DNA of 64,000 nt. It comes from Flavobacterium sp. TR2. GTDB lineage: Bacteria; Bacteroidota; Bacteroidia; Flavobacteriales; Flavobacteriaceae. The notes under the pieces are model-generated. The model made no database searches, was not told the DNA's origin, and saw nothing but the letters and a program-made list of their open reading frames with translations. Each line of letters begins with the position of its first letter. The first letter of the stretch is position 1. The translations under genes and the position numbers were made by a program. Positions 16,142 to 26,206 of this stretch are shown here, one piece after another. The stretch is from positions 4,588,001 to 4,652,000 of the forward strand of contig NZ_CP104307.1 in assembly GCF_025252405.1 (NCBI RefSeq), in the 5' to 3' direction.

Positions 16142-17713
16142 TTGAAATTTAGGTTAAAAAATATTACTTCTAGACGTGCTTTTTTAATATACGTTATTGT
16201 ATCGATTCTCATTACAGTTTCGGCAGTTTACATTTTGAGTAATCTGATTACAGATCTGACCGAAAAAGCCAATGACGATGCTTCGCTGCGCACTTTAATT
16301 AAAAAGCAGGAGTTCATGTCTGAAGAATTTTCTAAGTTTCTGGAGCAGGAGAAAAAAATCCAGCACGTTTTAGAAATAAGCAACGCCACAAATCTTCATA
16401 ATAATCTGCAGCTTATGTCGCTGCTGCAAGCCAGCAATAGATTAATTGAGGATAATTGGTTTCAGATTAATGAAAATCCGATTCAATACGGAAAAAAAGG
16501 CATTTCTAATGAGACCAAAAATGATCTAAAAACTTTTCTGCTACAAAATAAAAACGCGAAGCACATCAGTATCGTTGTCCGTCAGGGGAAAGAATTGGTT
16601 TGGCGTATTTTTTTCAGATTAGTTTCTGATGATAATACGGTTGTAAAATATGGTTATGACATTAATCTCAGATTGCTTCATACTTATTTTTCTAAAATAG
16701 ACAAAACAGCTTCAAACTACGCTTTTGTTTTTGACAAAAAAGGGACTTGCGTTTACCATCCCGAAGCTGCTTTTATTGGAAAAAACATTTTTAAAATTTC
16801 GTCGTTAGTTTCTTCTGATACGATTTTCCAGAAGAATGAAGATTTTGCAAAAAGAATTACCATGTCTGAGTTTTTAAAGCTAGATGTAATTCGTTATACA
16901 CAAAAACTAGATGTCAAAAATACTAACTGGTTTATCTGCGTCAATTTTCCTAAAATTTTTGTTGATGAAAATGTAGCAGTCATCAAAAGGTATTCGACTT
17001 TAACGTATTCGATTACGACCATAATGCTGCTTTTGATTTTTTATCTTTTCTCGTATGCCAACAGACGCGCTTACCGAGAAAAGGGAATTGTCATAAAAGA
17101 GAAGAACAAACTTTTGGTTGAGAACGAAAAAATCATCAAAGAGAAAGCGCTCATCCAGTTGCAGCAATTAAAAGAGCAGATTAATCCGCACTTTTTATTT
17201 AATTCGCTCAATTCGCTTTATATGCTGATTGGTAGCGATATTAAAGTTGCACAGAAATTTACTTTAAACCTATCCCGCATTTATCGTTATTTAATTGATC
17301 CGCCAGAAAAGAACATTGTTCCTTTGAAGGACGAATTATTATTTATCGAAAAATATATCTTTTTGCAGCAGACCCGTTTTAAAGATGAATTATTTTTTTC
17401 TATCGAAATTGAAAACGAAACTGCATTACACAAACACATCCCCTATCTTGCTTTTCAGATTGTGGTCGAAAATGCCATTAAGCATAATAAAGCCACTCAG
17501 GAAAGCCCTCTTACTACAAAAATCCTGATTACAGAAGATCAGGTTATCATCAGCAATAATCTTCAAAAGAAGTTGACTGCAGAGCCAAGTACCAAATTTG
17601 GGTTAAATTACCTAAAGCGTATTTACAATTATTATCTAAAAACAGAATTTAAGACATCAGAAAAAGATGGCTATTTTGTTTGTATTCTTCCATTAATATC
17701 CATTCACTCCTAA
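16142..17713 (+). CDS. LytS-type sensor histidine kinase with Cache-like sensor domain
   Basis: A 523-residue kinase. TM1 spans about residues 11-33 and TM2 about 285-305. Between them lies an extracytoplasmic Cache-like domain, recognised by the VFDKKGTCVYHPE strand pattern seen in Cache sensors. The cytoplasmic part has a short coiled coil and the His_kinase core EQINPHFLFNSLNSLY, then a GHKL ATPase with VVENAIKHN and FGLNYLKRIY. Such kinases pair with LytTR regulators, and one is encoded at 25219, beyond the protease and SusCD genes. The only plausible start is TTG, since no ATG occurs before the first helix. The Cache domain suggests sensing of a small extracellular ligand. Confidence 0.88.
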   Translation: MKFRLKNITSRRAFLIYVIVSILITVSAVYILSNLITDLTEKANDDASLRTLIKKQEFMSEEFSKFLEQEKKIQHVLEISNATNLHNNLQLMSLLQASNRLIEDNWFQINENPIQYGKKGISNETKNDLKTFLLQNKNAKHISIVVRQGKELVWRIFFRLVSDDNTVVKYGYDINLRLLHTYFSKIDKTASNYAFVFDKKGTCVYHPEAAFIGKNIFKISSLVSSDTIFQKNEDFAKRITMSEFLKLDVIRYTQKLDVKNTNWFICVNFPKIFVDENVAVIKRYSTLTYSITTIMLLLIFYLFSYANRRAYREKGIVIKEKNKLLVENEKIIKEKALIQLQQLKEQINPHFLFNSLNSLYMLIGSDIKVAQKFTLNLSRIYRYLIDPPEKNIVPLKDELLFIEKYIFLQQTRFKDELFFSIEIENETALHKHIPYLAFQIVVENAIKHNKATQESPLTTKILITEDQVIISNNLQKKLTAEPSTKFGLNYLKRIYNYYLKTEFKTSEKDGYFVCILPLISIHS

Positions 17714-17733
17714 AAAAAAGCCACTCACTCCTT

Positions 17734-17769
17734 TTTGTTTTTTTCCTGAACTAAAATAAAATAGTTTCG
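17734..17769 (+). promoter_or_regulatory. Candidate promoter of the protease-SusCD genes
   Basis: TTTG (17734-17737) precedes TAGTTTCG (17762-17769), one mismatch from TAnnTTTG, with a 24-base spacer, slightly long. The start codon is about 31 bases further on. Confidence 0.3.
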
Positions 17770-17799
17770 GATCGAAAATTAACCTAAACTTAACATCTG

Positions 17800-20397
17800 A
17801 TGAAGGAAAAATCATTCCTGCATAATTTGATAATATTTTGCATATCCTTATTACTATTATCGCCTCTTACTGTTCATTCTCAAAAGAAAAAGAAGGACAA
17901 AAAAGAGACCGCAACTGAAATTAAAAAAGACTCTACCGATTCTAAAAAAGGTAAAAAATACAATGACCTTGTAAAAAAAGGTTCTGTCAAAAAAGGACTG
18001 TTCAATATCATTCAAGTTAAAACTGATGTTTATTTTGAAATTCAAGACAGTTTATTCCAAAGAGAATTTTTAGTTGTAAACAAATTATCTCAAGTTCCTT
18101 TTCAAGTAAACGAAGCCGGTTTGAACAAAGGAATGAATTATGAAAACAAAGTCATTAGTTTTTATAAAGACACAATTGCAAAGAAAGTTTGGGTAAAATC
18201 GTATGTTCCTAAAGTTTCTTCTCCAAAAGAAGACGCCATTACTCAATCGGTTAAAAATAACTTTTCCGAGTCTATTATCGAAGTTTTTGATATCGAAACA
18301 AAGAACAACGACTCGACTTCTGTTGTTATTAAAGTAAATAAGATTTTTGACGGAAAACAAAAAAGCTTCAATGATGTTTTGAGCAACATTGGTTTTGGCG
18401 GTTCTGTAAAATCTGATCTTTCATATATAGAAAGTGTAAAATCTTTTCCAAAAAATGTAGTTGTAAAATCGCAGCTCACTACATCTGTAAGTGAAGGCGG
18501 ACCAGCATTATCGGTAACGCTTGGCGTAACAAGCAATATTGTTTTATTGGATAAAACTCCAATGAAACCACGTTTTTCTGACGACCGAATTGGCTTCTTT
18601 TCTGAAAAACATTGGTATTTCACCGATGCTCAGCAGGCAATGGTTGAAAAAGAACTCATTACACGTTGGAAATTAGAACCTAAAAAAGAAGACGAAGAAA
18701 AATATTTAAAGGGTGAATTAGTAGAGCCGAAAAAACCAATCGTTTATTACATCGATCCATCGACTCCAAAACAATGGAGAAAATACATTATTGATGGGGT
18801 ACACGATTGGCAGGCAGCTTTTGAAAAAGCGGGTTTCAAGAACGCTATTATAGCAAAAGAACCTACTGAAAATGATTTAGATTTTGACATTGATGATGTG
18901 CGCTATTCTGTAATTACATACGCAGCATCTCCAAAATCGAATGCTATGGGGCCATCTGTGGTTGACCCGAGAAGCGGTGAAATTATCGAAGCGGATATTA
19001 TCTGGTGGCATAATGTAATGACTTCTCTTCAAAGCTGGATGCGCATCCAAACAGGGCCAATTGATCCTAAAGCTAGAGGAAACAAATTTAGTGATGAACA
19101 TATGGGAGAGGCAATTCGTTTTGTTTCGTCTCACGAAGTGGGGCATACTTTTGGTTTGAAACATAATATGGGTTCTTCTTTTGCCTATGATGTAGAATCT
19201 TTACGTTCTAAAGAATTTACAGCAAAAATGGGCGGAACTGCTCCGTCAATTATGGATTATGCACGTTACAATTATGTAGCGCAGCCAGAAGACAATGTTA
19301 CAGTTATCACTCCGAAAATTGGAGAATATGATAAATATGCTATTGAATGGGGTTACAGATGGTACTCGCCTAACGACAACGAAACAACAAAACTAAACGC
19401 CTTAATTACAAAACATCAAGATGACCCCATTTATTTTTATGGAGAACAGCAGGAAAATATAATTGATCCGCGTTCGCAATCTGAAGATTTAGGAAATGAT
19501 GCTATGAAAGCTAGCGAATACGGTTTAAAAAACTTAAAACGTGTCGTAGACAATATCTTAAACTGGACTTACGATAAAGATCAGTCATATTATGAAACTG
19601 GAAAATTATACATCGGAACGATCGGTCAATGGCAAATGTACAACCGACACGTAATGAACAATATTGGTGGTGTATATTTGAATACAACGGTTCACGGCGA
19701 CAACAAGCAAAGCTACATTCCTGTCTCTGCAGCGATGCAAAAAAGAGCTGCAGATTATTTAGCTAAAAATGTAATTACCATTCCGCAATGGCTATTCTTT
19801 AATGACATTTTGGACAAAACAAACCCGCTGAAGGATTCTCCGCTTGGACCTTACGAATATACTCCGTATACACTTTCTAGAGAATTACAGTACGGCATTA
19901 TGTATGATTTATTCAGCGACGATCGTTTGCTTAGAATGACTGAAAACGAATTATATCAGCGCAACAAAACCAAAGATCCAGTTTTTACCGTAAATGATTT
20001 GTTTAAAAAAATACATCAAAGTGTTTTTGCAGGAACGATTGCTAATAAATCACTGTCGATTCTAGAACGTATGACGCAAAAGAATTACGTAGATGTGTTG
20101 GTTGTTTCGACTAATAAATTGTTTGAAAAAACAGATGCTAAAAAATTAATCGACATTCAGCAGACTTTAAATATGCCGCATTTGTGCACCTATTTGGATG
20201 ATGCGCATATGGCAAGAAATATTAATCAATCTTCTTTAAAAAGAGTTACAGAGGTGACTTCTGATAAAAAAGGAGAACTAAATAAAATCCTTCAATTACT
20301 AAAAACTAAAAAGAATACAGGAGATCAATCTACCCAAAACCATTACCGCGATTTGATACAACGAATCGAAAAAGCCCTAAATAATACAACCTTTTAA
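17800..20397 (+). CDS. Exported metzincin-type zinc metalloprotease (DUF5117/DUF4953 family)
   Basis: An 865-residue protein with an N-terminal signal peptide (about 1-27). The zinc-binding motif HEVGHTFGLKH at residues 445-455 fits the metzincin pattern HExxHxxGxxH, and MDYARYNY about 35 residues later may supply the Met-turn. The arrangement (Lys-rich N-terminus, a DUF5117-like region, the catalytic block with ADIIWWHNVM before it, and a long C-terminal region) matches Bacteroidota zinc-dependent proteases annotated with DUF5117, DUF5118 and DUF4953. It is probably periplasmic or surface exposed. The SusC gene starts 16 bases downstream, so its products may be the cargo of the SusCD pair; that link is inferred. 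Confidence 0.88.
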   Translation: MKEKSFLHNLIIFCISLLLLSPLTVHSQKKKKDKKETATEIKKDSTDSKKGKKYNDLVKKGSVKKGLFNIIQVKTDVYFEIQDSLFQREFLVVNKLSQVPFQVNEAGLNKGMNYENKVISFYKDTIAKKVWVKSYVPKVSSPKEDAITQSVKNNFSESIIEVFDIETKNNDSTSVVIKVNKIFDGKQKSFNDVLSNIGFGGSVKSDLSYIESVKSFPKNVVVKSQLTTSVSEGGPALSVTLGVTSNIVLLDKTPMKPRFSDDRIGFFSEKHWYFTDAQQAMVEKELITRWKLEPKKEDEEKYLKGELVEPKKPIVYYIDPSTPKQWRKYIIDGVHDWQAAFEKAGFKNAIIAKEPTENDLDFDIDDVRYSVITYAASPKSNAMGPSVVDPRSGEIIEADIIWWHNVMTSLQSWMRIQTGPIDPKARGNKFSDEHMGEAIRFVSSHEVGHTFGLKHNMGSSFAYDVESLRSKEFTAKMGGTAPSIMDYARYNYVAQPEDNVTVITPKIGEYDKYAIEWGYRWYSPNDNETTKLNALITKHQDDPIYFYGEQQENIIDPRSQSEDLGNDAMKASEYGLKNLKRVVDNILNWTYDKDQSYYETGKLYIGTIGQWQMYNRHVMNNIGGVYLNTTVHGDNKQSYIPVSAAMQKRAADYLAKNVITIPQWLFFNDILDKTNPLKDSPLGPYEYTPYTLSRELQYGIMYDLFSDDRLLRMTENELYQRNKTKDPVFTVNDLFKKIHQSVFAGTIANKSLSILERMTQKNYVDVLVVSTNKLFEKTDAKKLIDIQQTLNMPHLCTYLDDAHMARNINQSSLKRVTEVTSDKKGELNKILQLLKTKKNTGDQSTQNHYRDLIQRIEKALNNTTF

Positions 20398-20413
20398 TAC
20401 ACAACCCAAAAAC

Positions 20414-23400
20414 ATGAAGAAAATTTTACAAGCCTTACTGCTGTTCCTGGCCATCGCAGGATACTCGCAGGAAACCCGAACCATTACGGGAATTGTTCAA
20501 GACGCAGCAGATTCGTCGCCAATTCCTGGTGCATCAATCTTCGTTGAGAACAATTCTATATCGAACAAAACTGCTATGGCAGGTATTATTCATAGCGAAG
20601 CAATTGGAACTACCTCAGATTTCGATGGTAAATTCACTTTAAAAATCGCAAAGAACGTTACTACTTTGAGAGTTACTTTCATGGGATACAAATCGTACAC
20701 TCTTGAATTATCTGCTCAAAAAGATTATACTATTGCATTAACTTCCGAAACAGCAAAACTTCAGGAAGTTCTTATAACAGGTTATCAGAAAATTGAAAAA
20801 AGAAAGCTGACATCTGCTATTACAAAAGTAGATATGGCTTCGATCCAACAGACAGGTGTTTCAAGCATTGACCAATTACTGATTGGGCAAGTTGCAGGGG
20901 TTGCTGTAACGACTCCATCTGGAGCGCCGGGAGCAGCAGCAAAAATCAGAATTAGAGGTACAGCTTCTTTAAACGGAACTCAGGATCCTTTATGGGTATT
21001 AGACGGACTTCCATTAGAGAACAATGATGTTCCTAAAAATTACGATAAAGACAATATCGATGTATTAAACAATTACTCTATTGCTGGTTTAAATCCAGAC
21101 GATATTAAAGACATTACGATTTTAAAAGATGCCGCGGCAACAGCAATTTATGGTGCTCGTGCGGCAAATGGTGTAATCGTTGTAACTACTAAAAAAGGTA
21201 GAAGCGGAAAAATGACCGTTAGCTTCAACACCAATACTTTTGTCACGCAGAGACCAGAATTTTCAAAATTAAATTTGATGAACTCTAATCAGAAAGTTGA
21301 TCTTGAACTTGATATGGCTAGCCGTGCAGATTTGACATACAGAGACACCGGTGGTGATGTTGCTCGTATCCTGAATGGAGCGAATGAATTAGACGCGTAC
21401 AGAGCCGGTGGATTCTCTTCTTTGAGTCCGCAAACGCAACAGTCAATCAACAACTTAAGAAGCATTAATACAAATTGGGGTAATTTATTATACCAATCAG
21501 CCATTAATACACAGCATGGATTAAGTTTATCTGGAGGCAGCGAAAGATCTGACTACTATTTCTCTTTAGGATATTATGATGAAAAAGGAACTACAATAGG
21601 AACTGGCCTTAAGCGTTATAATTTAACCTTAAAAAATAGCTACGACATTACTGACAAATTTAAAGTTGGTGTTGGAATTTTTGGTTCAGACAGCAAAACT
21701 ACTTCTTATGTTACAGATACTGATGGCTTTACAAATCCTGCAAATTATTCAAGAAATGTAAATCCGTATCTTACACCTTATAATGAAGACGGAAGCTATA
21801 AATACGATCCAGATATTGCTTCGTACTCAGATATTAAATTGCCTTTTAATTTCTTAGAAGAAAGAAACAATACTTCGTACGATTTAAAAACGAGAGCAAT
21901 AAAAGCATTGTTTGATGCTGAATATAAAATCACTAAAGATTTGAAAGTATCAAGCCAATTAGGTTTGCAGTTGGATAATTCTTCTAGCGAAAAATTTGCA
22001 GGCAAAGAAACTTTTTATACTAGAAAGCAAAAAGAAAAAACAAGTTACTATTCTGGAGGAGTTCAAAAGTATTTCCTTCCTGAAGGCGGTATTATTCAAA
22101 ATACAAACACAGACTTTTTTCAGTACAACTTAAAAACAATGGTGAACTATTCTAAACTTTTAGGAGAAAAACACGAAATTGAAGTAATGGTTGGTAATGA
22201 ATTAAGAAGAAATAAAACAACTTCTATCTTGACAAGAGGTTTTGGTTTTGACGAAAAGAATTTGACTACGCAGCAAATTATTTTCCCTAACTCAAATTCT
22301 GTTAATGATGCTATTTACAAAACATACATCAAAACACAAAAAGAAAATGCTTTTGCATCATTCTTTGCAACAGCAGCATATACTTACAACAGAAAATATA
22401 GCTTCTACGGAAGTGTGCGTTATGATGGTTCAGACTTATTTGGTGTAGACCCTAAATACAAATATTTGCCACTTTGGTCAACATCTGGATCTTGGTTAGT
22501 ATCTCAAGAAAATTTCTTAAAAGACAGCAAAACGATTTCTAACTTAAGACTTCGCGCTTCTTATGGTTTACAAGGGAATATTGACAAAAATACCTCGCCT
22601 TATGTAGTTGGAGAAAATAAAACCACTACTATTTTACCAGGACAGACAGAACCTATAATAGAAGTAACGACCCCACCAAACAGCAAATTGCGTTGGGAAA
22701 AAACAGAAAATACCAACTTAGGTTTTGATCTTGGCGTGTTTAATAACCGCATTAGCATTGTAACAGATTTCTACGGAAGAAAAAGTACCGATTTAATTGG
22801 TCTAAAAGCGCTCCCGTTAGAAAATGGTTTTGAATTTACCAACATGAACTGGGCACAAGTAAGCAACAAAGGATACGAAATTGCTTTGGCAACAAAAAAC
22901 ATAGATCGTCCTAACTTTAAATGGAATACCACAATTAATTTTGCTCATAACAAAAGTAACATTGACCGTTTAGAAATAAGAGACAACAGTTATTTGCCAA
23001 ACCAAGAAGGCCATGCTGTAAACGCCGTTTTTGGGTTTAAAACAAATGGAATTGACGAAAACGGTTATCCTTTATTCGTAAACAAAAAAGGAGAAACTGT
23101 AAATGCACAGACTTTCTTTGGTCTATATGATCCTTATGCTGAATTTTTGCCTGGAGAAATTACTCAATCAAGTTTAACGCCAGCAGAATTTAGAGATCTA
23201 TTTGTTTACCTAGGAGACAGAGATCCTAAATTTACAGGAGGTCTTACAAACACATTTAAAGTTCGCAATTTTGACCTTACAGTTGCAGCATCATTCAATA
23301 TCAAACAAACTGTTACCAAAACGCCTCCTTACAACGGAACAATAGTAGACAGAGGACAGAATTATACGACTGATATTTTAAACGCTTGGTCACCAACCAA

Positions 23401-23752
23401 TACTTCATCTAATTTGCCTGGTATTACAAGTAAAGATTCTGGTACAGGCGATTCATGGATGGCATACAGCTGGTTTTCTGGTGCAAATCAAATCAATACT
23501 TACAATTACTTAGATACGTGGGTTAGCGAAATGAGCTATATGAGATTAAGCAGTGTTCGTTTTGGTTATACATTCCCAAAAACATTCACAGATCACATCA
23601 ATATCCAAAGTATTCGTTTAAATCTTGAAGCTAGAAACTTATTTGTGATAAGCTCAGATTTCAAAGGTTATTTTGATCCAGAAACTTATGGAAACATTTA
23701 CGCGCAGCCAGTTCCTAGATCATTTACTGTAGGACTTAATGTTACTTTCTAA
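20414..23752 (+). CDS. SusC/RagA-type TonB-dependent outer membrane transporter
   Basis: A 1112-residue TonB-linked receptor. The signal peptide ends near residue 19 (IAGYSQ). A carboxypeptidase-regulatory-like domain follows (about 22-105, ITGIVQDA...SDFDGKFTL), with an insert of about 13 residues compared with the usual form. The plug domain (about 120-235) contains the SusC signatures LQEVLITGYQ, RIRGTASLNG and DDIKDITILKDAAATAIYGARAANGVIVVTTKKG. The rest is beta-barrel, ending in aromatic-rich FTVGLNVTF. It forms a bucket-lid complex with the SusD-like lipoprotein encoded 13 bases downstream. The neighbouring protease suggests peptide cargo rather than glycans; no glycoside hydrolase is nearby. 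Confidence 0.95.
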   Translation: MKKILQALLLFLAIAGYSQETRTITGIVQDAADSSPIPGASIFVENNSISNKTAMAGIIHSEAIGTTSDFDGKFTLKIAKNVTTLRVTFMGYKSYTLELSAQKDYTIALTSETAKLQEVLITGYQKIEKRKLTSAITKVDMASIQQTGVSSIDQLLIGQVAGVAVTTPSGAPGAAAKIRIRGTASLNGTQDPLWVLDGLPLENNDVPKNYDKDNIDVLNNYSIAGLNPDDIKDITILKDAAATAIYGARAANGVIVVTTKKGRSGKMTVSFNTNTFVTQRPEFSKLNLMNSNQKVDLELDMASRADLTYRDTGGDVARILNGANELDAYRAGGFSSLSPQTQQSINNLRSINTNWGNLLYQSAINTQHGLSLSGGSERSDYYFSLGYYDEKGTTIGTGLKRYNLTLKNSYDITDKFKVGVGIFGSDSKTTSYVTDTDGFTNPANYSRNVNPYLTPYNEDGSYKYDPDIASYSDIKLPFNFLEERNNTSYDLKTRAIKALFDAEYKITKDLKVSSQLGLQLDNSSSEKFAGKETFYTRKQKEKTSYYSGGVQKYFLPEGGIIQNTNTDFFQYNLKTMVNYSKLLGEKHEIEVMVGNELRRNKTTSILTRGFGFDEKNLTTQQIIFPNSNSVNDAIYKTYIKTQKENAFASFFATAAYTYNRKYSFYGSVRYDGSDLFGVDPKYKYLPLWSTSGSWLVSQENFLKDSKTISNLRLRASYGLQGNIDKNTSPYVVGENKTTTILPGQTEPIIEVTTPPNSKLRWEKTENTNLGFDLGVFNNRISIVTDFYGRKSTDLIGLKALPLENGFEFTNMNWAQVSNKGYEIALATKNIDRPNFKWNTTINFAHNKSNIDRLEIRDNSYLPNQEGHAVNAVFGFKTNGIDENGYPLFVNKKGETVNAQTFFGLYDPYAEFLPGEITQSSLTPAEFRDLFVYLGDRDPKFTGGLTNTFKVRNFDLTVAASFNIKQTVTKTPPYNGTIVDRGQNYTTDILNAWSPTNTSSNLPGITSKDSGTGDSWMAYSWFSGANQINTYNYLDTWVSEMSYMRLSSVRFGYTFPKTFTDHINIQSIRLNLEARNLFVISSDFKGYFDPETYGNIYAQPVPRSFTVGLNVTF

Positions 23753-23765
23753 AAAACTAAAAAAG

Positions 23766-25085
23766 ATGAAAAAATTCTCAAAATATATAACACTATTCGT
23801 TGCTGCTATTGCCTTTAGCAGTTGCGATGACTATCTGGACATTACGCCAATAGGAAAAGTAATTCCAGAATCGCTAGAAGAATTTCGTGCAGTTCTAACC
23901 AAAGGATATGCTTCATATCCAGAGCACAAATCATTATCAGCGGTTCGCACAGACGAATTGGTAATGAATGAGGACAATAGTGAAGTTTCTATTTATAAAG
24001 ATGTGTACTTATGGAAAGATGTAAATCCTGACAAGAGCACATTAGAATTTCACTATCAAGATTTATACAATGTCATTTTTTACACCAATGTGGTTATAAA
24101 CGAAGCTTCAAAAAAAGTAGAGGCATCTGAAGAGAAAGACCAATTACTAGGAGAAGCTTATGCTTTGAGAGCAATGGCGCATTTTGATTTGGTAAACCTT
24201 TTCGGAAAACCTTATAATGCTGCAACTGCCGGAACAGACAAAGGAATTCCGTTGGCTTTAGAAATTGACTTAGAACAAGTTTTTGTACCGCAGAGCGTAG
24301 AAGCTGTTTACAATCAAATTATTTCTGACACTAAAGAAGCTGAAAAATTAATCAACATTAGCACACAGCCAAAAGGATTAAATTACCGTTTCTCAAAAGC
24401 AGCTTTATTCAGTTTAGAAAGCCGCGTGTATTTGTATCAGCAGCAATGGCAAAAATCATTAGACGCAGCCAACAAAGCTTTAGAAATCAATAATACTTTA
24501 ATCGATTTAAAAGCAACTCCAGTTCTGGCTACAAAATTTGATGGAAAAGAATCTATTTTAGCGCTTGAAGATGGATATATAGTTGGAATTCAAAGAGCTT
24601 CATTTGCTTCTGCAGACTTAATTGCAGCGTACAACAAAACAGCAGACTTGCGTTTCCCTCTTTACTTTTCTGCTAGTGGAAGCCGTTTCAGAATTCTAAA
24701 AGGCGGTAATGATAATCAAAAGTCATCTTTCAGAACTTCTGAGCTGTATTTGACAAAAGCCGAAACTTTGTTGAAACTAAATAACATCAACGATTCTAAG
24801 GCAATTGTTTTAAATTTCATTAAAAACAGATATTCAACAGCTGGATATGCGCAGTTAGAAGGCGAAGTTAATGCTATGAACGCTGCAGATTTAACAAACT
24901 TCATTTACGAAGAAAGACATAGAGAATTTGCTGTAGAAGGCCACCGCTGGTTTGATTTAAGAAGAACAACTCAAAAACAAATCGTTCATAGTTTCTTGAA
25001 CGTATCAAGCACTCTTATACAAAATGATCCGCGTTATACCATTATTTATCCGGCAAACGCGAGATTGAACAATCCCAATCTATAA
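23766..25085 (+). CDS. SusD/RagB family lipoprotein
   Basis: A 439-residue surface lipoprotein, with the lipobox IAFSSC (Cys21) and the usual CDDYLDITPIGKVIPES opening. TPR-like helical parts and the C-terminal block FIYEERHREFAVEGHRWFDLRR are hallmarks of SusD proteins. It caps the SusC channel and binds substrate. It is shorter than the 500-550 residues typical of glycan-binding SusD proteins. The ATG at 23766 gives a proper lipoprotein signal, whereas the upstream in-frame start would overlap the SusC gene. A terminator follows the stop codon. Confidence 0.94.
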   Translation: MKKFSKYITLFVAAIAFSSCDDYLDITPIGKVIPESLEEFRAVLTKGYASYPEHKSLSAVRTDELVMNEDNSEVSIYKDVYLWKDVNPDKSTLEFHYQDLYNVIFYTNVVINEASKKVEASEEKDQLLGEAYALRAMAHFDLVNLFGKPYNAATAGTDKGIPLALEIDLEQVFVPQSVEAVYNQIISDTKEAEKLINISTQPKGLNYRFSKAALFSLESRVYLYQQQWQKSLDAANKALEINNTLIDLKATPVLATKFDGKESILALEDGYIVGIQRASFASADLIAAYNKTADLRFPLYFSASGSRFRILKGGNDNQKSSFRTSELYLTKAETLLKLNNINDSKAIVLNFIKNRYSTAGYAQLEGEVNAMNAADLTNFIYEERHREFAVEGHRWFDLRRTTQKQIVHSFLNVSSTLIQNDPRYTIIYPANARLNNPNL

Positions 25086-25103
25086 TACCTATTAAATTCC
25101 TAA

Positions 25104-25136
25104 AAAGGTTCAGCAATATGCTGGACCTTTTTTTTA
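25104..25136 (+). terminator. Intrinsic terminator after the SusD gene
   Basis: The stem AAAGGTTCAGC / GCTGGACCTTT (one G-T pair) with an AATAT loop is followed by a T-run, about 20 bases after the SusD-type stop codon. It separates the uptake genes from the LytTR regulator. Confidence 0.82.
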
Positions 25137-25167
25137 CAAAAAATTTAGACAACAAATCGCCTTCTTT

Positions 25168-25199
25168 ATTGCGAATAATAATTACTGATTTTATCTTTG
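25168..25199 (+). promoter_or_regulatory. Promoter of the LytTR regulator gene
   Basis: TTG (25169-25171) and TATCTTTG (25192-25199) are separated by 20 bases, a good fit to the Bacteroidota promoter consensus. The ATG lies 20 bases further on. Confidence 0.5.
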
Positions 25200-25218
25200 C
25201 ATCATAAATGTCCGTAAA

Positions 25219-25983
25219 ATGAAAATCGCTATTGTTGAAGATGAATATCTTGCTTCTAGCTATCTAAAATCTATTTTAGAACAGCAGGATGTGTTATCGA
25301 TTGCAGCAATCAGCGTTCTAAAATCAGTAAAAGAAGCCGTTGTTTTTTTTAGCGAAAACAAAATCGACCTTGCCTTTATGGACATTCATTTGGGTGATGG
25401 AAAAAGTCTGGAAATTTTTGAAAAAACAGATATCTCCTGCCCTGTTATTTTTGTAACAGCTTACGATTCGTATGCCATTTCGGTTTTCAAACATTTTACA
25501 ATCGACTACCTTCTCAAGCCATTTGAAGAAGAAGAATTGTTGGAAGCGCTCCAAAAATTCAAAAAAATAAAAGACAGTTTTAACAGCGATTCTACAATCC
25601 AGTCTTTGGTAGCAATAGAAAATCCTGAAACCAATAAAATCCAGCGCCATTTTCTCGTCAATCACGGCTACAAACTAATTTCTATTAATGAAAACGAAAT
25701 CACCTATTTTGCTGCCACAGGAAAGCATCTTTTTATTTATGTAAAATCTGGAAACAGCTATTTGTACAACAGCACCCTAACAGAGATTATAAACAGTCTT
25801 GATCCGTTCAATTTCTTTAAAATTAATAGAAAGTATATTGTCCATCGAAATACGATAAAAGAAGTCATAAAACATTCCAATCAGAAAATCGAATTGATTT
25901 TGACCGTTCCTCCTGTCGAATCTGATCCTATTTTAATAAGCAAAAAAGAAATCAATAATTTCAAAAACTGGCTAGACCAATAA
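25219..25983 (+). CDS. LytTR-type response regulator
   Basis: A 254-residue regulator. The receiver domain (about 1-118) has IVEDEY at its start and phosphoacceptor Asp55 in LAFMDIHLGDG, with DYLLKPF near its end. The LytTR DNA-binding domain (about 150-250) carries FAATGKHLFIYV and FFKINRKYIVHRNTI. It is the natural partner class for the LytS-type kinase at 16142, and the two genes bracket the protease-SusC-SusD genes. It has its own promoter and is separated from the SusD gene by a terminator. Control of the bracketed uptake genes is inferred from position. Confidence 0.93.
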   Translation: MKIAIVEDEYLASSYLKSILEQQDVLSIAAISVLKSVKEAVVFFSENKIDLAFMDIHLGDGKSLEIFEKTDISCPVIFVTAYDSYAISVFKHFTIDYLLKPFEEEELLEALQKFKKIKDSFNSDSTIQSLVAIENPETNKIQRHFLVNHGYKLISINENEITYFAATGKHLFIYVKSGNSYLYNSTLTEIINSLDPFNFFKINRKYIVHRNTIKEVIKHSNQKIELILTVPPVESDPILISKKEINNFKNWLDQ

Positions 25984-26170
25984 ATTAATAATTATTTAGC
26001 TATAAATTGATGTCGGTTTCTTAAATTCAAAAATTGCAATATTCACAAATTGGCAATTAAAATCCGACGAAAAGTATCAAAAAGTCGTCAAAACGTTAAA
26101 TTAGCGTTATAGAAATCATAAAATTAGCCTTTCACAATCAATGAGATAGCTAAAATTTTTGGTTATTTTT

Positions 26171-26178
26171 TATCTTTG
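26171..26178 (+). promoter_or_regulatory. Candidate -7 box for the HNH-like gene
   Basis: TATCTTTG matches TAnnTTTG 28 bases before the ATG. No TTTG is seen at the usual distance. The rest of the 223-base gap (25984-26206) is AT-rich without other recognisable signals. Confidence 0.35.
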
Positions 26179-26206
26179 AGAATATACAAATCAAATGTAA
26201 AAGACA

